DNA of 64,000 bases from Tabrizicola oligotrophica (GTDB lineage: Bacteria; Pseudomonadota; Alphaproteobacteria; Rhodobacterales; Rhodobacteraceae). Below the pieces are notes generated by a model, which did not search any database, was not told where the DNA came from, and was given only the letters and a program-made list of their open reading frames with translations. Positions 9,195 through 18,990 of this stretch are shown one piece after another. Both the position numbers and the translations under genes were made by a program. Numbering within the stretch: the first letter of the stretch is position 1; every line of letters starts with the position of its first letter. The stretch lies in assembly GCF_011008935.1 (NCBI RefSeq), contig NZ_JAAIVJ010000002.1, forward strand, positions 248,001 through 312,000, written 5' to 3'.

Positions 9195-9230
9195 GTGGCG
9201 AAGCTGTGGCAAACGTGGCAAAGCCGTGGC
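9195..9230. promoter_or_regulatory. Four phased GTGGC(A/G)A repeats between divergent genes
   Basis: GGC(A/G)A, each preceded by GT, begins at 9197, 9208, 9217 and 9228 (steps of 11, 9 and 11 bases). The array lies between the kinase-like gene and the divergent family-2 glycosyltransferase. The motif and spacing resemble the array at 5725-5761. The position, 24-60 bases before the glycosyltransferase start, suits an operator. Confidence 0.45.
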
Positions 9231-9253
9231 GAGGGCATTTGAAACGGGGCGTC

Positions 9254-10201
9254 ATGACGGGCAAGGACCAGCTGGATGCGGTGGTGATCGGGCGCAATGA
9301 AGGCGCGCGGCTGGTCGCCTGCCTTGCCTCGCTTGCTGGTCGGGTGCGGCGGCTGGTCTATGTGGACAGCGGCTCGACCGATGGGTCGATCGAGGCGGCG
9401 CGCGCGCAAGGGGCGACGGTCGTGGCCCTGGACATGAGCCAACCCTTTACCGCCGCGCGGGCCCGCAATGCCGGGCTTGCGGCGCTGGCCGATGACCCGC
9501 CCGCCTTCGTGCAATTCGTCGATGGCGATTGCGTCGTGCAGCCGGACTGGCTCGACGCGGCTCTGGCGGCCTTTGCCGCCCATCCCCGGGCGGTCGTGGT
9601 CTGCGGTCGGCGGCGGGAGCGTTTCCCGCAGGTGTCGGTTTACAATGCCCTGGCGGATCGGGAATGGGATACGCCGGTCGGGCTGGCGCTGGCCTGTGGC
9701 GGGGATGCGCTGATGCGGTTCGACGCGGTGCAGGCGGTCGGCGGCTATGCCGCGACGCTGATCGCGGGGGAGGAGCCGGATCTCTGCCTGCGCCTGCGCG
9801 CGGCGGGGGGCGAAGTCTGGCGGATCGGTGCGGAGATGACGCTGCATGATGCCGCCATGACCCGGTTTTCGCAATGGTGGAGGCGCTCGGTGCGTGCGGG
9901 CCATGCCTTTGCCGAGGGGGCGGCCCGGCAGGGGTATTCCCATTGGGGGGCCGAGACGCGGCGGGCGCTGATCTGGGGGGCGGGCCTGCCCGTGGCCATT
10001 CTGGCCTTCGGCCTGGCCCATCCGGCGGGCTGGCTCCTGGTGCTGGCCTATCCCGCACAGGTGACACGTCTGGCCCGGCGAGAAGGCTGGGTCTGGGGCC
10101 TGTTCAGCGTCCTTGGCAAATTCGCCGAGGCGCGCGGGGCTTTGGGGTTCTATCTCGGGCGGTTGCGCGGCAAGCGGCCTGGCCTGATCGAATACAAGTG
10201 A
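9254..10201 (+). CDS. Glycosyltransferase family 2
   Basis: A 315-residue GT-A enzyme. The start DAVVIGRNEGARLVACLASL is followed by YVDSGSTDGSIEAA and the metal-binding region QFVDGDCVVQPDWLDAAL, in which the Asp-Gly-Asp serves as the DxD-type motif. C-terminal hydrophobic stretches near residues 245-275 may associate with the membrane. An upstream in-frame ATG at 9173 would add 27 non-conserved residues and include the phased repeats, so the ATG at 9254 is preferred. It probably adds a sugar to the lipid-linked exopolysaccharide unit; donor and linkage are unknown. Confidence 0.88.
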   Translation: MTGKDQLDAVVIGRNEGARLVACLASLAGRVRRLVYVDSGSTDGSIEAARAQGATVVALDMSQPFTAARARNAGLAALADDPPAFVQFVDGDCVVQPDWLDAALAAFAAHPRAVVVCGRRRERFPQVSVYNALADREWDTPVGLALACGGDALMRFDAVQAVGGYAATLIAGEEPDLCLRLRAAGGEVWRIGAEMTLHDAAMTRFSQWWRRSVRAGHAFAEGAARQGYSHWGAETRRALIWGAGLPVAILAFGLAHPAGWLLVLAYPAQVTRLARREGWVWGLFSVLGKFAEARGALGFYLGRLRGKRPGLIEYK

Positions 10202-10253
10202 CCTGTCCGCGCCCCCCGCCCCCTGCGCGAGGGGGGAGGGCGGGACCAGCGTG

Positions 10254-10889
10254 TCAGCGCACCGCCTCCATCACCGCGTCCTGCAACTGGCAATCGCGAC
10301 GCGTGTCCTCGCCACAGCGGCGCGGTTCAAGATCTTTGGTCAGGCAGATGCGGGCCTCCTGAATCCTGCCATCGTTGCAGGTGATGGTGATCTGATCGCG
10401 GACCATGCCGGGGTTGGCCTCAAGAAACGCCTCCTCGACCACCGAGGCGGGCAGTTTCACGTCGCGGCGCAGCGCGTCAAAGACCGGGGGCAGGGTGATG
10501 CCATCAAAGGCCGCACGCGCGGCGGCGTAATAGGCGCGTGAGGACAGGCCCGAGCAGCGGCCGTGCTTCTTCCATTGGTAAAAGGCCGGCCCCGCGCCGC
10601 CGAACACATCGGCCATGGCTGCGGTTTCGCTGCGCGACGGGTCGCGCTCGGCGGTGCGGCAGTAGCTGGGCCAGCCGTCCTCGTTCTGCGGCCAAAGCCC
10701 GTGAACCACCCAGGTTATCCCGCGCCCCGCATCGCATTGCGGGTCATTGCGGGCATCGCCTTCGGCAACGCACCAGCTGGCCGACCACGACAGCGACAGC
10801 AGGTAATAGTCGAAGTCCCCTGCACGCTCCCCCTCCGCATGGACCGGGGAGGAAAGCGCAAACGCGGCAGCAAGGATCCATCTGCGCAT
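10254..10889 (-). CDS. Ribonuclease T2 family protein
   Basis: A 211-residue exported protein with signal peptide MRRWILAAAFALSSPVHA. Family landmarks are LLSLSWSASWC, WVVHGLWPQ with catalytic His63, WPSYC, and WKKHGRCSGLS with His109. Disulphide cysteines are present. In well-studied RNase T2 enzymes the position four before the second catalytic His is Glu; here it is Gln105 (YQWKKHG), so activity may be altered or the residue may be a lineage variant. The enzyme would cleave RNA in the periplasm or outside the cell. It is convergent with the glycosyltransferase and has no operon partner. Confidence 0.88.
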   Translation of the reverse strand: MRRWILAAAFALSSPVHAEGERAGDFDYYLLSLSWSASWCVAEGDARNDPQCDAGRGITWVVHGLWPQNEDGWPSYCRTAERDPSRSETAAMADVFGGAGPAFYQWKKHGRCSGLSSRAYYAAARAAFDGITLPPVFDALRRDVKLPASVVEEAFLEANPGMVRDQITITCNDGRIQEARICLTKDLEPRRCGEDTRRDCQLQDAVMEAVR

Positions 10890-11051
10890 TTTCGCTTTTC
10901 CTCATCTGAAAAACCGCCTATACGCAGCCCTGACTTTCCCGAAAACGAGAAGATCGCGGACCAGCGCCGCAGCCGTTTTCCCGGCGCGGGAGAGATTTGT
11001 AAAGTCCCACGACCCCGATCGCGGGGTCAAGATGCGGAAAGGACGAAAGCA

Positions 11052-11801
11052 ATGTCAAAGCCCTTGATGGCAAAGGCCACGGCAGTCTGGCTGGTGGACA
11101 ATACGACGCTGACCTTCAGGCAGGTTGCCGATTTCTGCGGTCTGCACGAGCTGGAAGTACAGGGCATCGCCGATGGTGATGTGGCAACCGGGGTCAAGGG
11201 CTTTGATCCGGTGGCGAACAACCAGCTGGACCCGGTCGAGATCGAGCGCGGTCAGGCCGATCCGCTCTACAAGCTGAAGCTCAAGTTCAACGCCGCTGCC
11301 GTGGGCGAGGAAAAGCGTCGTGGCCCGCGCTACACGCCCTTGTCCAAGCGGCAGGACCGCCCGGCGGCGATCCTGTGGCTGGTGAAGTTCCACCCGGAAC
11401 TGTCGGATGGCGCCGTGGGCAAGCTGGTCGGCACCACGAAGCCAACCATTCAGGCGATCCGCGAGCGGACGCACTGGAACATCAACAACATCCAGCCGAT
11501 CGACCCGGTCGCCCTTGGCCTGTGCAAGCAGTCCGAGCTGGATACCGCCGTGCAGGCCGCCGCCCGCAAAAAGGCCGCCGAAGGCTCGGTCATGTCGGAT
11601 GACGAGCGTCGCAAGCTGGTGTCGACCGAGCAATCGCTCGGCATGGCGCCCGAAGCGCGCATCCCCTCGGGGCTTGAGGTCTTTGGCGACGAGCAGGAAG
11701 ACGACAAGCGCAGCCCGGCGGACTTCTCGGATGCCGAGAGCTTCTTCAACCTGCCGCAGGGCGATGACGACGAAGACGAAGACGACGATCCCCGTCGCTG
11801 A
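11052..11801 (+). CDS. trcR: Cell cycle transcriptional regulator TrcR (DUF1013)
   Basis: A 249-residue DUF1013 protein, nearly universal in alphaproteobacteria and named TrcR for its role in cell-cycle transcription. The N-terminus KATAVWLVDNTTLTFRQVAD and the segment GLHELEVQGIADG form the conserved helix-turn-helix-like region. A second conserved block is SDGAVGKLVGTTKPTIQAIR. The C-terminus is an acidic tail, DDDEDEDDD. The frame is open for 163 codons upstream, but the family start is the ATG at 11052, with GGA about 9 bases ahead. It is monocistronic, with its own strong terminator just downstream. Confidence 0.92.
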   Translation: MSKPLMAKATAVWLVDNTTLTFRQVADFCGLHELEVQGIADGDVATGVKGFDPVANNQLDPVEIERGQADPLYKLKLKFNAAAVGEEKRRGPRYTPLSKRQDRPAAILWLVKFHPELSDGAVGKLVGTTKPTIQAIRERTHWNINNIQPIDPVALGLCKQSELDTAVQAAARKKAAEGSVMSDDERRKLVSTEQSLGMAPEARIPSGLEVFGDEQEDDKRSPADFSDAESFFNLPQGDDDEDEDDDPRR

Positions 11802-11817
11802 GGCAATTCGATACAAT

Positions 11818-11852
11818 GCAAAAGGGCGCGGGCATGACCTGCGCCCTTTTGC
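11818..11852 (+). terminator. Intrinsic terminator after trcR
   Basis: A perfect 12-base-pair stem: GCAAAAGGGCGC (11818-11829) pairs with GCGCCCTTTTGC (11841-11852) around an 11-base loop. The 3' arm supplies the T-run. It begins 16 bases after the trcR stop. Confidence 0.85.
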
Positions 11853-11929
11853 GTTTCGGACATCAAAGGGTCGCATTCATGGTGAGGATGCAGTAATTGT
11901 CCGGGCAAGATGTTCTGAAGGGTTATTGG

Positions 11930-14038
11930 ATGACGACGACGACCGATCCGCTTTTTGCGCAGCAGTGGCACCTGTCGGTGATCGGCAATATTGCAAAGGT
12001 CTGGGACGATTACACCGGCGCGGGCGTGACGGTCGCGGTCTACGATGACGGGTTGCAGTTCACGCACAGCGACCTTCAGGCCAATTACGATTCCAGCAAG
12101 CATTTCAGCTTTGGTGGAATCACCTATGCCCCCGTCCCGCAGACCACTGATGACGCGCATGGCACGGCCTGCGCGGGGTTGATCGCGGCGGTGGCCGACA
12201 ACGGCAAGGGAGGCGCGGGCGTGGCCTATGGGGCAACGCTTACCGGGCTTGATTACCTGAATGACCTGCAATTCGCCTATGACTGGGACAGCCAGACCAC
12301 CAGCGCACTTTACGATGCGGCAATGCGCTGGGCGGCAGGATTCGACATCATGTCGAACAGCTGGGGCACCCTGCCGGATTTTTCGTACCAGCTGAACCTG
12401 AACGAGGCCGGCAATTCCTCGGCGGTCGATGCGGGGCATTTCGCCTGGGTTTCGGCCATCGGGCGGGGCGGCCTCGGAACGATCGTGGTCAAGGCGGCCG
12501 GGAACGAGACGATGAACGCCAATGGCGACGGGGCCAATGTCTCGCGCCATACCATCACCGTCGCCGCGACCGAGGCGGATGGGGTTGCGGCCTATTATTC
12601 GAACCACGGCTCGGCGATCCTGCTGTCAGCCCCGGCCGCTTCGGTGACGACGGATCTGGCGGGCAGTCAGGGCTATGCGGCCGGGGATTACACCACCACC
12701 TTCGGCGGCACCTCGGCGGCGACGCCGGTGATTGCGGGCGTCACGGCCCTGATGCTTGACGCCAATGCGGGGCTGGGCTGGCGCGACGTGCAGTCGATCC
12801 TTGCTATGAGCGCCAGCCATACCGGCAGCGCCCTTGGTTCCGGCCCCGGTGCGACCGAAGTCGGCCGTTGGCTGACCATGGGGGGCGAACAGTGGAACGC
12901 GGGCGGGTCGATCTATCACATGTCCTATGGCTTTGGCATGGTGGATGCCTACGCCGCCGTGCGCATGGCCGAGGTCTGGTCGCGTCTTTATGGCGCCGCC
13001 CACACCTCTGCCAATGAGCTGCACGTCAGCAAAGCCTATGGTGGCAGCGTCGTGGCCATTGCCGATACCGATGGCAACAATTCCACGCCCGAGGCCCGGA
13101 TCAGCCTTGGCGTGACCGAGGACATCGAGATCGATTCCGTGCAGGTGACCTTGTCGATCGATCACAGCTACGGGCAGGATCTGGTGATCTATCTGCGCAG
13201 CCCCACGGGCGAGCAGATTGCGCTTTTCGACAGGGAGGGCGGTTCGGCAAGCGGCTTTGGCGCCACGGTGTTTGATGGCGGCGTCACCTGGACCTTTGCC
13301 GGCGAGGCTTTCCGCGGCATGGGATCGCAGGGCACCTGGCAGATTCTGGTCCACGACCGGGCTGCCGGCGACACGGGCACCGTGACGGAGGCCCGGCTGG
13401 ATTTCTACGGCTCCGCCAACAGCGCCAACGACGTCTACCACTTCACTGACGATTTCCGCATGCTGCGCAACCTGCAGGCAGATCGCGCGGTGATCGGCGA
13501 CGCGAATGGCGGCACGGACTGGCTGAATTTCGCCGCCATGGCCGGCAATCTCTTCGTCAACATGGCAGCCGGCGGGGCGGTCAAGGTCAACGGCACCCAG
13601 CTTGCCACGATCGAGGCCGGCGTCGCCGAATTCGAGCGGCTTCAGGCCGGTGACGGGGCGGACACGTTGTTCGGCAACGTGCTGTCAAATCGCATCTTCG
13701 GCGGGCGTGGCAATGACCGGCTTGCCGGAGGCAAAGGCGCTGACCTTCTGGTGGGCGAAAGCGGTGGCGACCGTCTGACAGGCGGCGGCGGTGCGGACAT
13801 CTTCGAGTTCCGGCGCGGTTTCGGTCAGGACCGCATCACCGACTGGACCGACGGCAGCGATACGCTGCGGCTGGACGATGCGCTCTGGGGTGGCGGAATG
13901 ACCGCGACCGAGGTGGTTGCAGGCTTCGGCGCCGTGATTTCGGGCTCGGTGGTGCTGAGCTTCAGCGCGGCCATGGTGCTGACGCTGAACGGCGTTTCCG
14001 ACCTCAACGCGCTGGTGGATGACATTACCATCGTGTGA
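11930..14038 (+). CDS. S8 serine protease with P-domain and RTX repeats
   Basis: A 702-residue subtilisin/kexin-type protease. The catalytic triad is Asp39 (AVYDDGL), His77 (DAHGTACAG) and Ser262 (GGTSAATPV); SNSWG and KAAGNE give the oxyanion-region motifs. Residues of about 370-500 form a proprotein-convertase P domain (EDIEIDSVQVTLSIDHSYGQ region). They are followed by glycine-rich hemolysin-type calcium-binding nonapeptides (GGRGNDRLAGGKGADLL). There is no Sec signal peptide, and the C-terminal RTX block suggests type I secretion, but no ABC/HlyD exporter genes are nearby. An upstream TTG at 11897 is in frame; the ATG at 11930 has AAGGG seven bases ahead. The substrate is unknown. Confidence 0.9.
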   Translation: MTTTTDPLFAQQWHLSVIGNIAKVWDDYTGAGVTVAVYDDGLQFTHSDLQANYDSSKHFSFGGITYAPVPQTTDDAHGTACAGLIAAVADNGKGGAGVAYGATLTGLDYLNDLQFAYDWDSQTTSALYDAAMRWAAGFDIMSNSWGTLPDFSYQLNLNEAGNSSAVDAGHFAWVSAIGRGGLGTIVVKAAGNETMNANGDGANVSRHTITVAATEADGVAAYYSNHGSAILLSAPAASVTTDLAGSQGYAAGDYTTTFGGTSAATPVIAGVTALMLDANAGLGWRDVQSILAMSASHTGSALGSGPGATEVGRWLTMGGEQWNAGGSIYHMSYGFGMVDAYAAVRMAEVWSRLYGAAHTSANELHVSKAYGGSVVAIADTDGNNSTPEARISLGVTEDIEIDSVQVTLSIDHSYGQDLVIYLRSPTGEQIALFDREGGSASGFGATVFDGGVTWTFAGEAFRGMGSQGTWQILVHDRAAGDTGTVTEARLDFYGSANSANDVYHFTDDFRMLRNLQADRAVIGDANGGTDWLNFAAMAGNLFVNMAAGGAVKVNGTQLATIEAGVAEFERLQAGDGADTLFGNVLSNRIFGGRGNDRLAGGKGADLLVGESGGDRLTGGGGADIFEFRRGFGQDRITDWTDGSDTLRLDDALWGGGMTATEVVAGFGAVISGSVVLSFSAAMVLTLNGVSDLNALVDDITIV

Positions 14039-14119
14039 CGCCCCGGCCATCGCCGCCCTGGCGCCCTTGGCGGGCGAGGCCCCGCGAAGAGCGTCCGAAG
14101 GACGACGATGAGCGGCCGC

Positions 14120-14968
14120 TCAATGCGCCATGAAAACCGGAATCTCGGCTTTTTCCAGCATGTTGCGGGTCGCCCCGCCAAGGATGGCCTCGCGGAAGCG
14201 GGAATGGCCGTAGGCGCCCATCACCAGAAGATCGGCGTTCTGGTCCCAGATGTGACGCGCCAGCACGTCCGAGACGCGCGGCAGCGAACGGGCCAGCACC
14301 GACACTTCGGCATGCACGCCGTGACGCACCAGCATCTGGCACAACAGGCCGCCGGGGTCAGAGCGTTCCGGCCCATGCGGCGGCGGATCGACCACGGTGA
14401 TGTCGACGATCTGGGCAGCCTTGAGCAGCGGCAGCGCCAGCCGGGTTGCGGTCATCGCCTCGGCACTCTGGTTCCAGGCGACGATCACGCGCTTGGGCGC
14501 GAACACGTCACCGAGGCCCTTTTCGGGCAGCACCAGAACCGGCGCCTTGCCTTCGAACATCGCGGATTCGATCACGGCCTCGGCTTCGGCGCCCTTGCCT
14601 TCGCCATAGGGGCGGGGCAGCACGACCAGATCGGCAAAGCGGGCGCGCTGGGAGACGATGTCGCCAAGCGCCCCAAGCTGCGTCACTGCCGCTTCGACCG
14701 AAGAGCGCAGGTCGGGGGATTGCGCGGCCAGAGCCGCCTTCGCGGCGGCTTCGGCCTCGCGCGCTTCGGCTTCGGCCCGGTCAAGCGAGACCTGCATCAT
14801 GATGGCGCCGGAGCCGATGTAGGAATACCCGACCTGGGTGCGGTCGACGCCAAGAACCAGAACGTCAAGGTGGGCGTCCTGCGCCAAGGCCAGACGGGCC
14901 GCCGCGCCGATCGCCAGATTTGCATCGGCAGCCCGGGTCAGGACGGTGAGTATTGACTTGTAGGCCAT
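14120..14968 (-). CDS. Universal stress protein, tandem UspA domains
   Basis: A 282-residue protein made of two UspA folds. The C-terminal half carries the ATP-binding pattern ADLLVMGAYGHSRFRE followed by GGATRNML. The N-terminal half is divergent and lacks it. It is transcribed divergently from ccoN across a 219-base region holding two FNR boxes, an arrangement known from Rhodobacter. A role in low-oxygen or stress survival is therefore likely, and FnrL control of this gene as well as ccoN is plausible. Cytosolic. Confidence 0.9.
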   Translation of the reverse strand: MAYKSILTVLTRAADANLAIGAAARLALAQDAHLDVLVLGVDRTQVGYSYIGSGAIMMQVSLDRAEAEAREAEAAAKAALAAQSPDLRSSVEAAVTQLGALGDIVSQRARFADLVVLPRPYGEGKGAEAEAVIESAMFEGKAPVLVLPEKGLGDVFAPKRVIVAWNQSAEAMTATRLALPLLKAAQIVDITVVDPPPHGPERSDPGGLLCQMLVRHGVHAEVSVLARSLPRVSDVLARHIWDQNADLLVMGAYGHSRFREAILGGATRNMLEKAEIPVFMAH

Positions 14969-15032
14969 CGGAATTCCTCCTTGGGGGCGAACAGGATGGG
15001 TGACAGGCTGTCACAGCCGGCAATCTGTCGCC

Positions 15033-15046
15033 TTGACCTTGATCAA
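15033..15046. promoter_or_regulatory. FNR/FnrL box 1 (usp-ccoN intergenic)
   Basis: TTGACCTTGATCAA matches the FNR consensus TTGAT-N4-ATCAA at nine of ten defined positions. It is the site nearer the universal stress gene, and its centre is 32 bases from the second box. Confidence 0.85.
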
Positions 15047-15064
15047 CGGTCAGGGTTCACGGTG

Positions 15065-15078
15065 TTGACATGGATCAA
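15065..15078. promoter_or_regulatory. FNR/FnrL box 2 (ccoN promoter)
   Basis: TTGACATGGATCAA matches the FNR consensus at nine of ten positions. A class II position (centre -41.5) would put the ccoN transcription start near 15113, about 75 bases before the start codon. This fits low-oxygen induction of cbb3 oxidase. Confidence 0.85.
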
Positions 15079-15187
15079 AGCCCAGACTTTCCGCACCTGC
15101 GAAAAGCGGGGCAGTCGAAAAAGCTCCTGACCGGAGTCCGAGTCGCATTTCGGACAAGGGATCGGGACAAAGACGAAGGGACGCAAC

Positions 15188-16795
<1,608 letters not shown>

Positions 16796-16810
16796 GGGGA
16801 GGAATGAAAC

Positions 16811-17539
16811 ATGGCTCTTCTTGACAAACACAAGGCAATCGAAACGCACGCCACGCTCTTGCTGGTGCTGTCGTTCCTCGTGGTGACGATTGGCGGTCTG
16901 GTGCAGATCGTGCCGCTGTTCTACCTTGAGAACACCATTGAAAAGGTGGAAGGGGTTCGCCCCTACACGCCCCTCGAACTGGCCGGCCGCGAGATCTATG
17001 TCCGCGAGGGCTGCTATGGCTGCCACAGCCAGATGATCCGCCCGATGCGCGACGAAGTCGAGCGTTACGGCCATTACAGCCTCGCGGCGGAATCGATGTA
17101 TGACCATCCGTTCCAGTGGGGATCGAAGCGCACCGGGCCCGACCTGGCGCGCGTGGGTGGCCGTTACTCGGACAGCTGGCATGTTGACCACATGATCGAC
17201 CCGCAGTCGGTCGTGCCGGAATCGGTGATGCCGAAGTACTCGTTCATGATGAGCAACGTCATCGACGGCCAGTACATCGCCGACTCGATGAGCGTGAATG
17301 CCATCGTGGGCGTGCCTTACACCGAAGAGATGATCGCCGAGGCCCAGGCCGACTTTGCGGCTCAGGCCGACCCGAACGCCGATACCGCCGGTCTGACCGC
17401 GCGCTATGGCGACAAGGTCGTGGTATCGAACTTCGACGGCCAGCCGGACCTGACGGAAATGGACGCCATCATCGCCTATCTGCAAGTGCTGGGCACGATG
17501 GTGGACTTCTCGACCTTCACGCCTGATCCGACGCGGTAA
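16811..17539 (+). CDS. ccoO: cbb3-type cytochrome c oxidase subunit II
   Basis: A 242-residue membrane-anchored monoheme cytochrome c. One N-terminal helix (about residues 18-38) is followed by a periplasmic domain with the heme motif Cys68-Tyr-Gly-Cys71-His72. A likely axial Met lies further on ([11 protein letters not shown]). It passes electrons from CcoP to CcoN. It starts 16 bases after ccoN. Confidence 0.97.
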   Translation: MALLDKHKAIETHATLLLVLSFLVVTIGGLVQIVPLFYLENTIEKVEGVRPYTPLELAGREIYVREGCYGCHSQMIRPMRDEVERYGHYSLAAESMYDHPFQWGSKRTGPDLARVGGRYSDSWHVDHMIDPQSVVPESVMPKYSFMMSNVIDGQYIADSMSVNAIVGVPYTEEMIAEAQADFAAQADPNADTAGLTARYGDKVVVSNFDGQPDLTEMDAIIAYLQVLGTMVDFSTFTPDPTR

Positions 17540-17549
17540 GGGGGGAGTT

Positions 17550-17750
17550 ATGGATACCTATAGCTTCCTGCGCGAATTGGCGGACAGCTGGGCGCTTCTG
17601 GCTCTGACGCTGGTGTTCCTGGGGGTGATCCTCTGGGCGCTGCGTCCGGGTTCGAACGCGATCCACCGCGACGCAGCCAACGCGATCTTCCGCAACGAAC
17701 AGCAACCCGCCGGGTCCGACAAGGACCTCCGGCCTGTGAAGGAGGCGTAA
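17550..17750 (+). CDS. ccoQ: cbb3-type oxidase assembly subunit CcoQ
   Basis: A 66-residue protein with one membrane helix (WALLALTLVFLGVILWALRP, about residues 13-32) and a polar cytosolic tail. It is the small non-catalytic subunit that stabilises the CcoNOP complex, identified by position between ccoO and ccoP and by the W-ALRPG pattern. It starts 11 bases after ccoO and ends 4 bases before ccoP. Confidence 0.93.
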   Translation: MDTYSFLRELADSWALLALTLVFLGVILWALRPGSNAIHRDAANAIFRNEQQPAGSDKDLRPVKEA

Positions 17751-17753
17751 GAC

Positions 17754-18632
17754 ATGTGCGCCAAGCAAGTGAAGAAAGAGGCCCGGCAGGTTCCGACCAC
17801 GGGGCATGAGTGGGACGGGATCGAGGAACTCGACAACCCGATGCCGCGCTGGTGGGTCTGGGTGTTCTACGCCACGATCATCTGGGGCATCTGGTATTCG
17901 GTCGCCTATCCGGCATGGCCGATGCTGACCCAGGCAACGCGGGGCTATCTGGGGCAAAGCACCCGGGCCGACGTGGAAGCCGAGATCAAGCGCTTTGACG
18001 ATGCCAATGCCGAGATCAAGGCCAAGCTGGTGGCAGCGCCGCTGACGGGCATCGCCGGCAATGACGAGCTGAACCAGTACGCCACCGCTGCCGGGGCTGC
18101 CGTGTTCAAGACCTGGTGCGCCCAGTGCCACGGGTCGGGTGCTGGCGGTGTTCAGGGCAAGGGCTACCCCAACCTGACCGACAACGACTGGCTCTGGGGC
18201 GGCGACATGGAGGCGATCTACACCACGATCAACCATGGCATCCGCAACACGACCGACGCCGACGCCCGCTATTCGGAAATGCCGAAGTTCGGCGTGGACC
18301 AGCTCCTGGACGAAACCCAGATCGGGCAGGTCGTGGAATATGTGCTGCAACTGTCGGGGCAAGAGCATGATGCCGCTCTGGCCACGGCCGGTCAGACCGT
18401 GTTCGTCGACAACTGTGCCGCCTGCCATACCGAAACCGGCGCGGGCGACCGTGCGCAGGGGGCTCCGGCGCTCAATGACGCGATCTGGCTTTATGGCGGC
18501 GACCGCGAGACGATCACCGCTACGGTGCATGGTGCGCGTTATGGCGTGATGCCTGCCTGGGCCGGCCGTCTTTCGGAAGACGAGGTGCGGGCAGTGGCGA
18601 GCTATGTCCACAGCCTTGGTGGCGGCGAATAA
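17754..18632 (+). CDS. ccoP: cbb3-type cytochrome c oxidase subunit III
   Basis: A 292-residue diheme cytochrome c. A CcoP-typical N-terminal segment, [19 protein letters not shown], leads into one membrane helix. Two c-type heme domains follow, with motifs Cys122-Ala-Gln-Cys125-His126 and Cys221-Ala-Ala-Cys224-His225. It accepts electrons from soluble or membrane cytochrome c. It is the last gene of the operon, followed by a strong terminator. Confidence 0.97.
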   Translation: MCAKQVKKEARQVPTTGHEWDGIEELDNPMPRWWVWVFYATIIWGIWYSVAYPAWPMLTQATRGYLGQSTRADVEAEIKRFDDANAEIKAKLVAAPLTGIAGNDELNQYATAAGAAVFKTWCAQCHGSGAGGVQGKGYPNLTDNDWLWGGDMEAIYTTINHGIRNTTDADARYSEMPKFGVDQLLDETQIGQVVEYVLQLSGQEHDAALATAGQTVFVDNCAACHTETGAGDRAQGAPALNDAIWLYGGDRETITATVHGARYGVMPAWAGRLSEDEVRAVASYVHSLGGGE

Positions 18633-18653
18633 CCACCGCAACCCGAAATGACC

Positions 18654-18688
18654 AAGGCCCCCGGAGCGATCCGGGGGCCTTAATCTTT
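18654..18688 (+). terminator. Intrinsic terminator of ccoNOQP
   Basis: AAGGCCCCCGG (18654-18664) pairs with CCGGGGGCCTT (18671-18681) around a six-base loop, followed by AATCTTT. The perfect 11-pair stem starts 21 bases after the ccoP stop. Confidence 0.88.
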
Positions 18689-18743
18689 GGAACAATCACC
18701 TTCGGCATTGACGGCGGCGCTGCCGGGGCGCGCTCTGCCGGGC

Positions 18744-18893
18744 TTAGCGCATTGTCGCATCAAACCGTCCCGCGCGCCGCTGCATCAGCCATTCCTCATC
18801 TTCACGCTTGCGCTCCAGCGTGGCGCGACGACGGGCGTCCGGGCTGGGCAGGCGACTTGCCACCAGCAGGCAATCTGCAAACAGGCTTAACAT
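18744..18893 (-). CDS. Small basic protein, 49 aa, unknown function
   Basis: A short frame reading MLSLFADCLLVASRLPSPDA, then an Arg/Glu-rich stretch, and ending FDATMR. The strongest evidence is a near-perfect ribosome site, AAGGAG, seven bases before the ATG, and codon use like the neighbours. The second half (about residues 20-42) is a likely amphipathic charged helix. It is divergent from the LysR gene, sharing a 97-base intergenic region, so it may be that regulator's target. No family recognised. Confidence 0.6.
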   Translation of the reverse strand: MLSLFADCLLVASRLPSPDARRRATLERKREDEEWLMQRRAGRFDATMR

Positions 18894-18990
18894 GTCAGGC
18901 TCTCCTTTCTGATTTCATGTCTTGAAAGTACGGTAGAATCTGCAAGCCTGCGACTCAGCAATTCTTGCGTGATGTAAGGCAGGCTTTCAC

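Noticed and set aside
10201-10253. C-run/G-run stretch between the glycosyltransferase and RNase T2 genes as a terminator
   Set aside because: The pairing is irregular with several registers and there is no T-run.
15000-15014. TGACAGGCTGTCA palindrome near the usp start as an operator
   Set aside because: Short, single copy and in a region already explained by FNR boxes; I could not distinguish it from chance.
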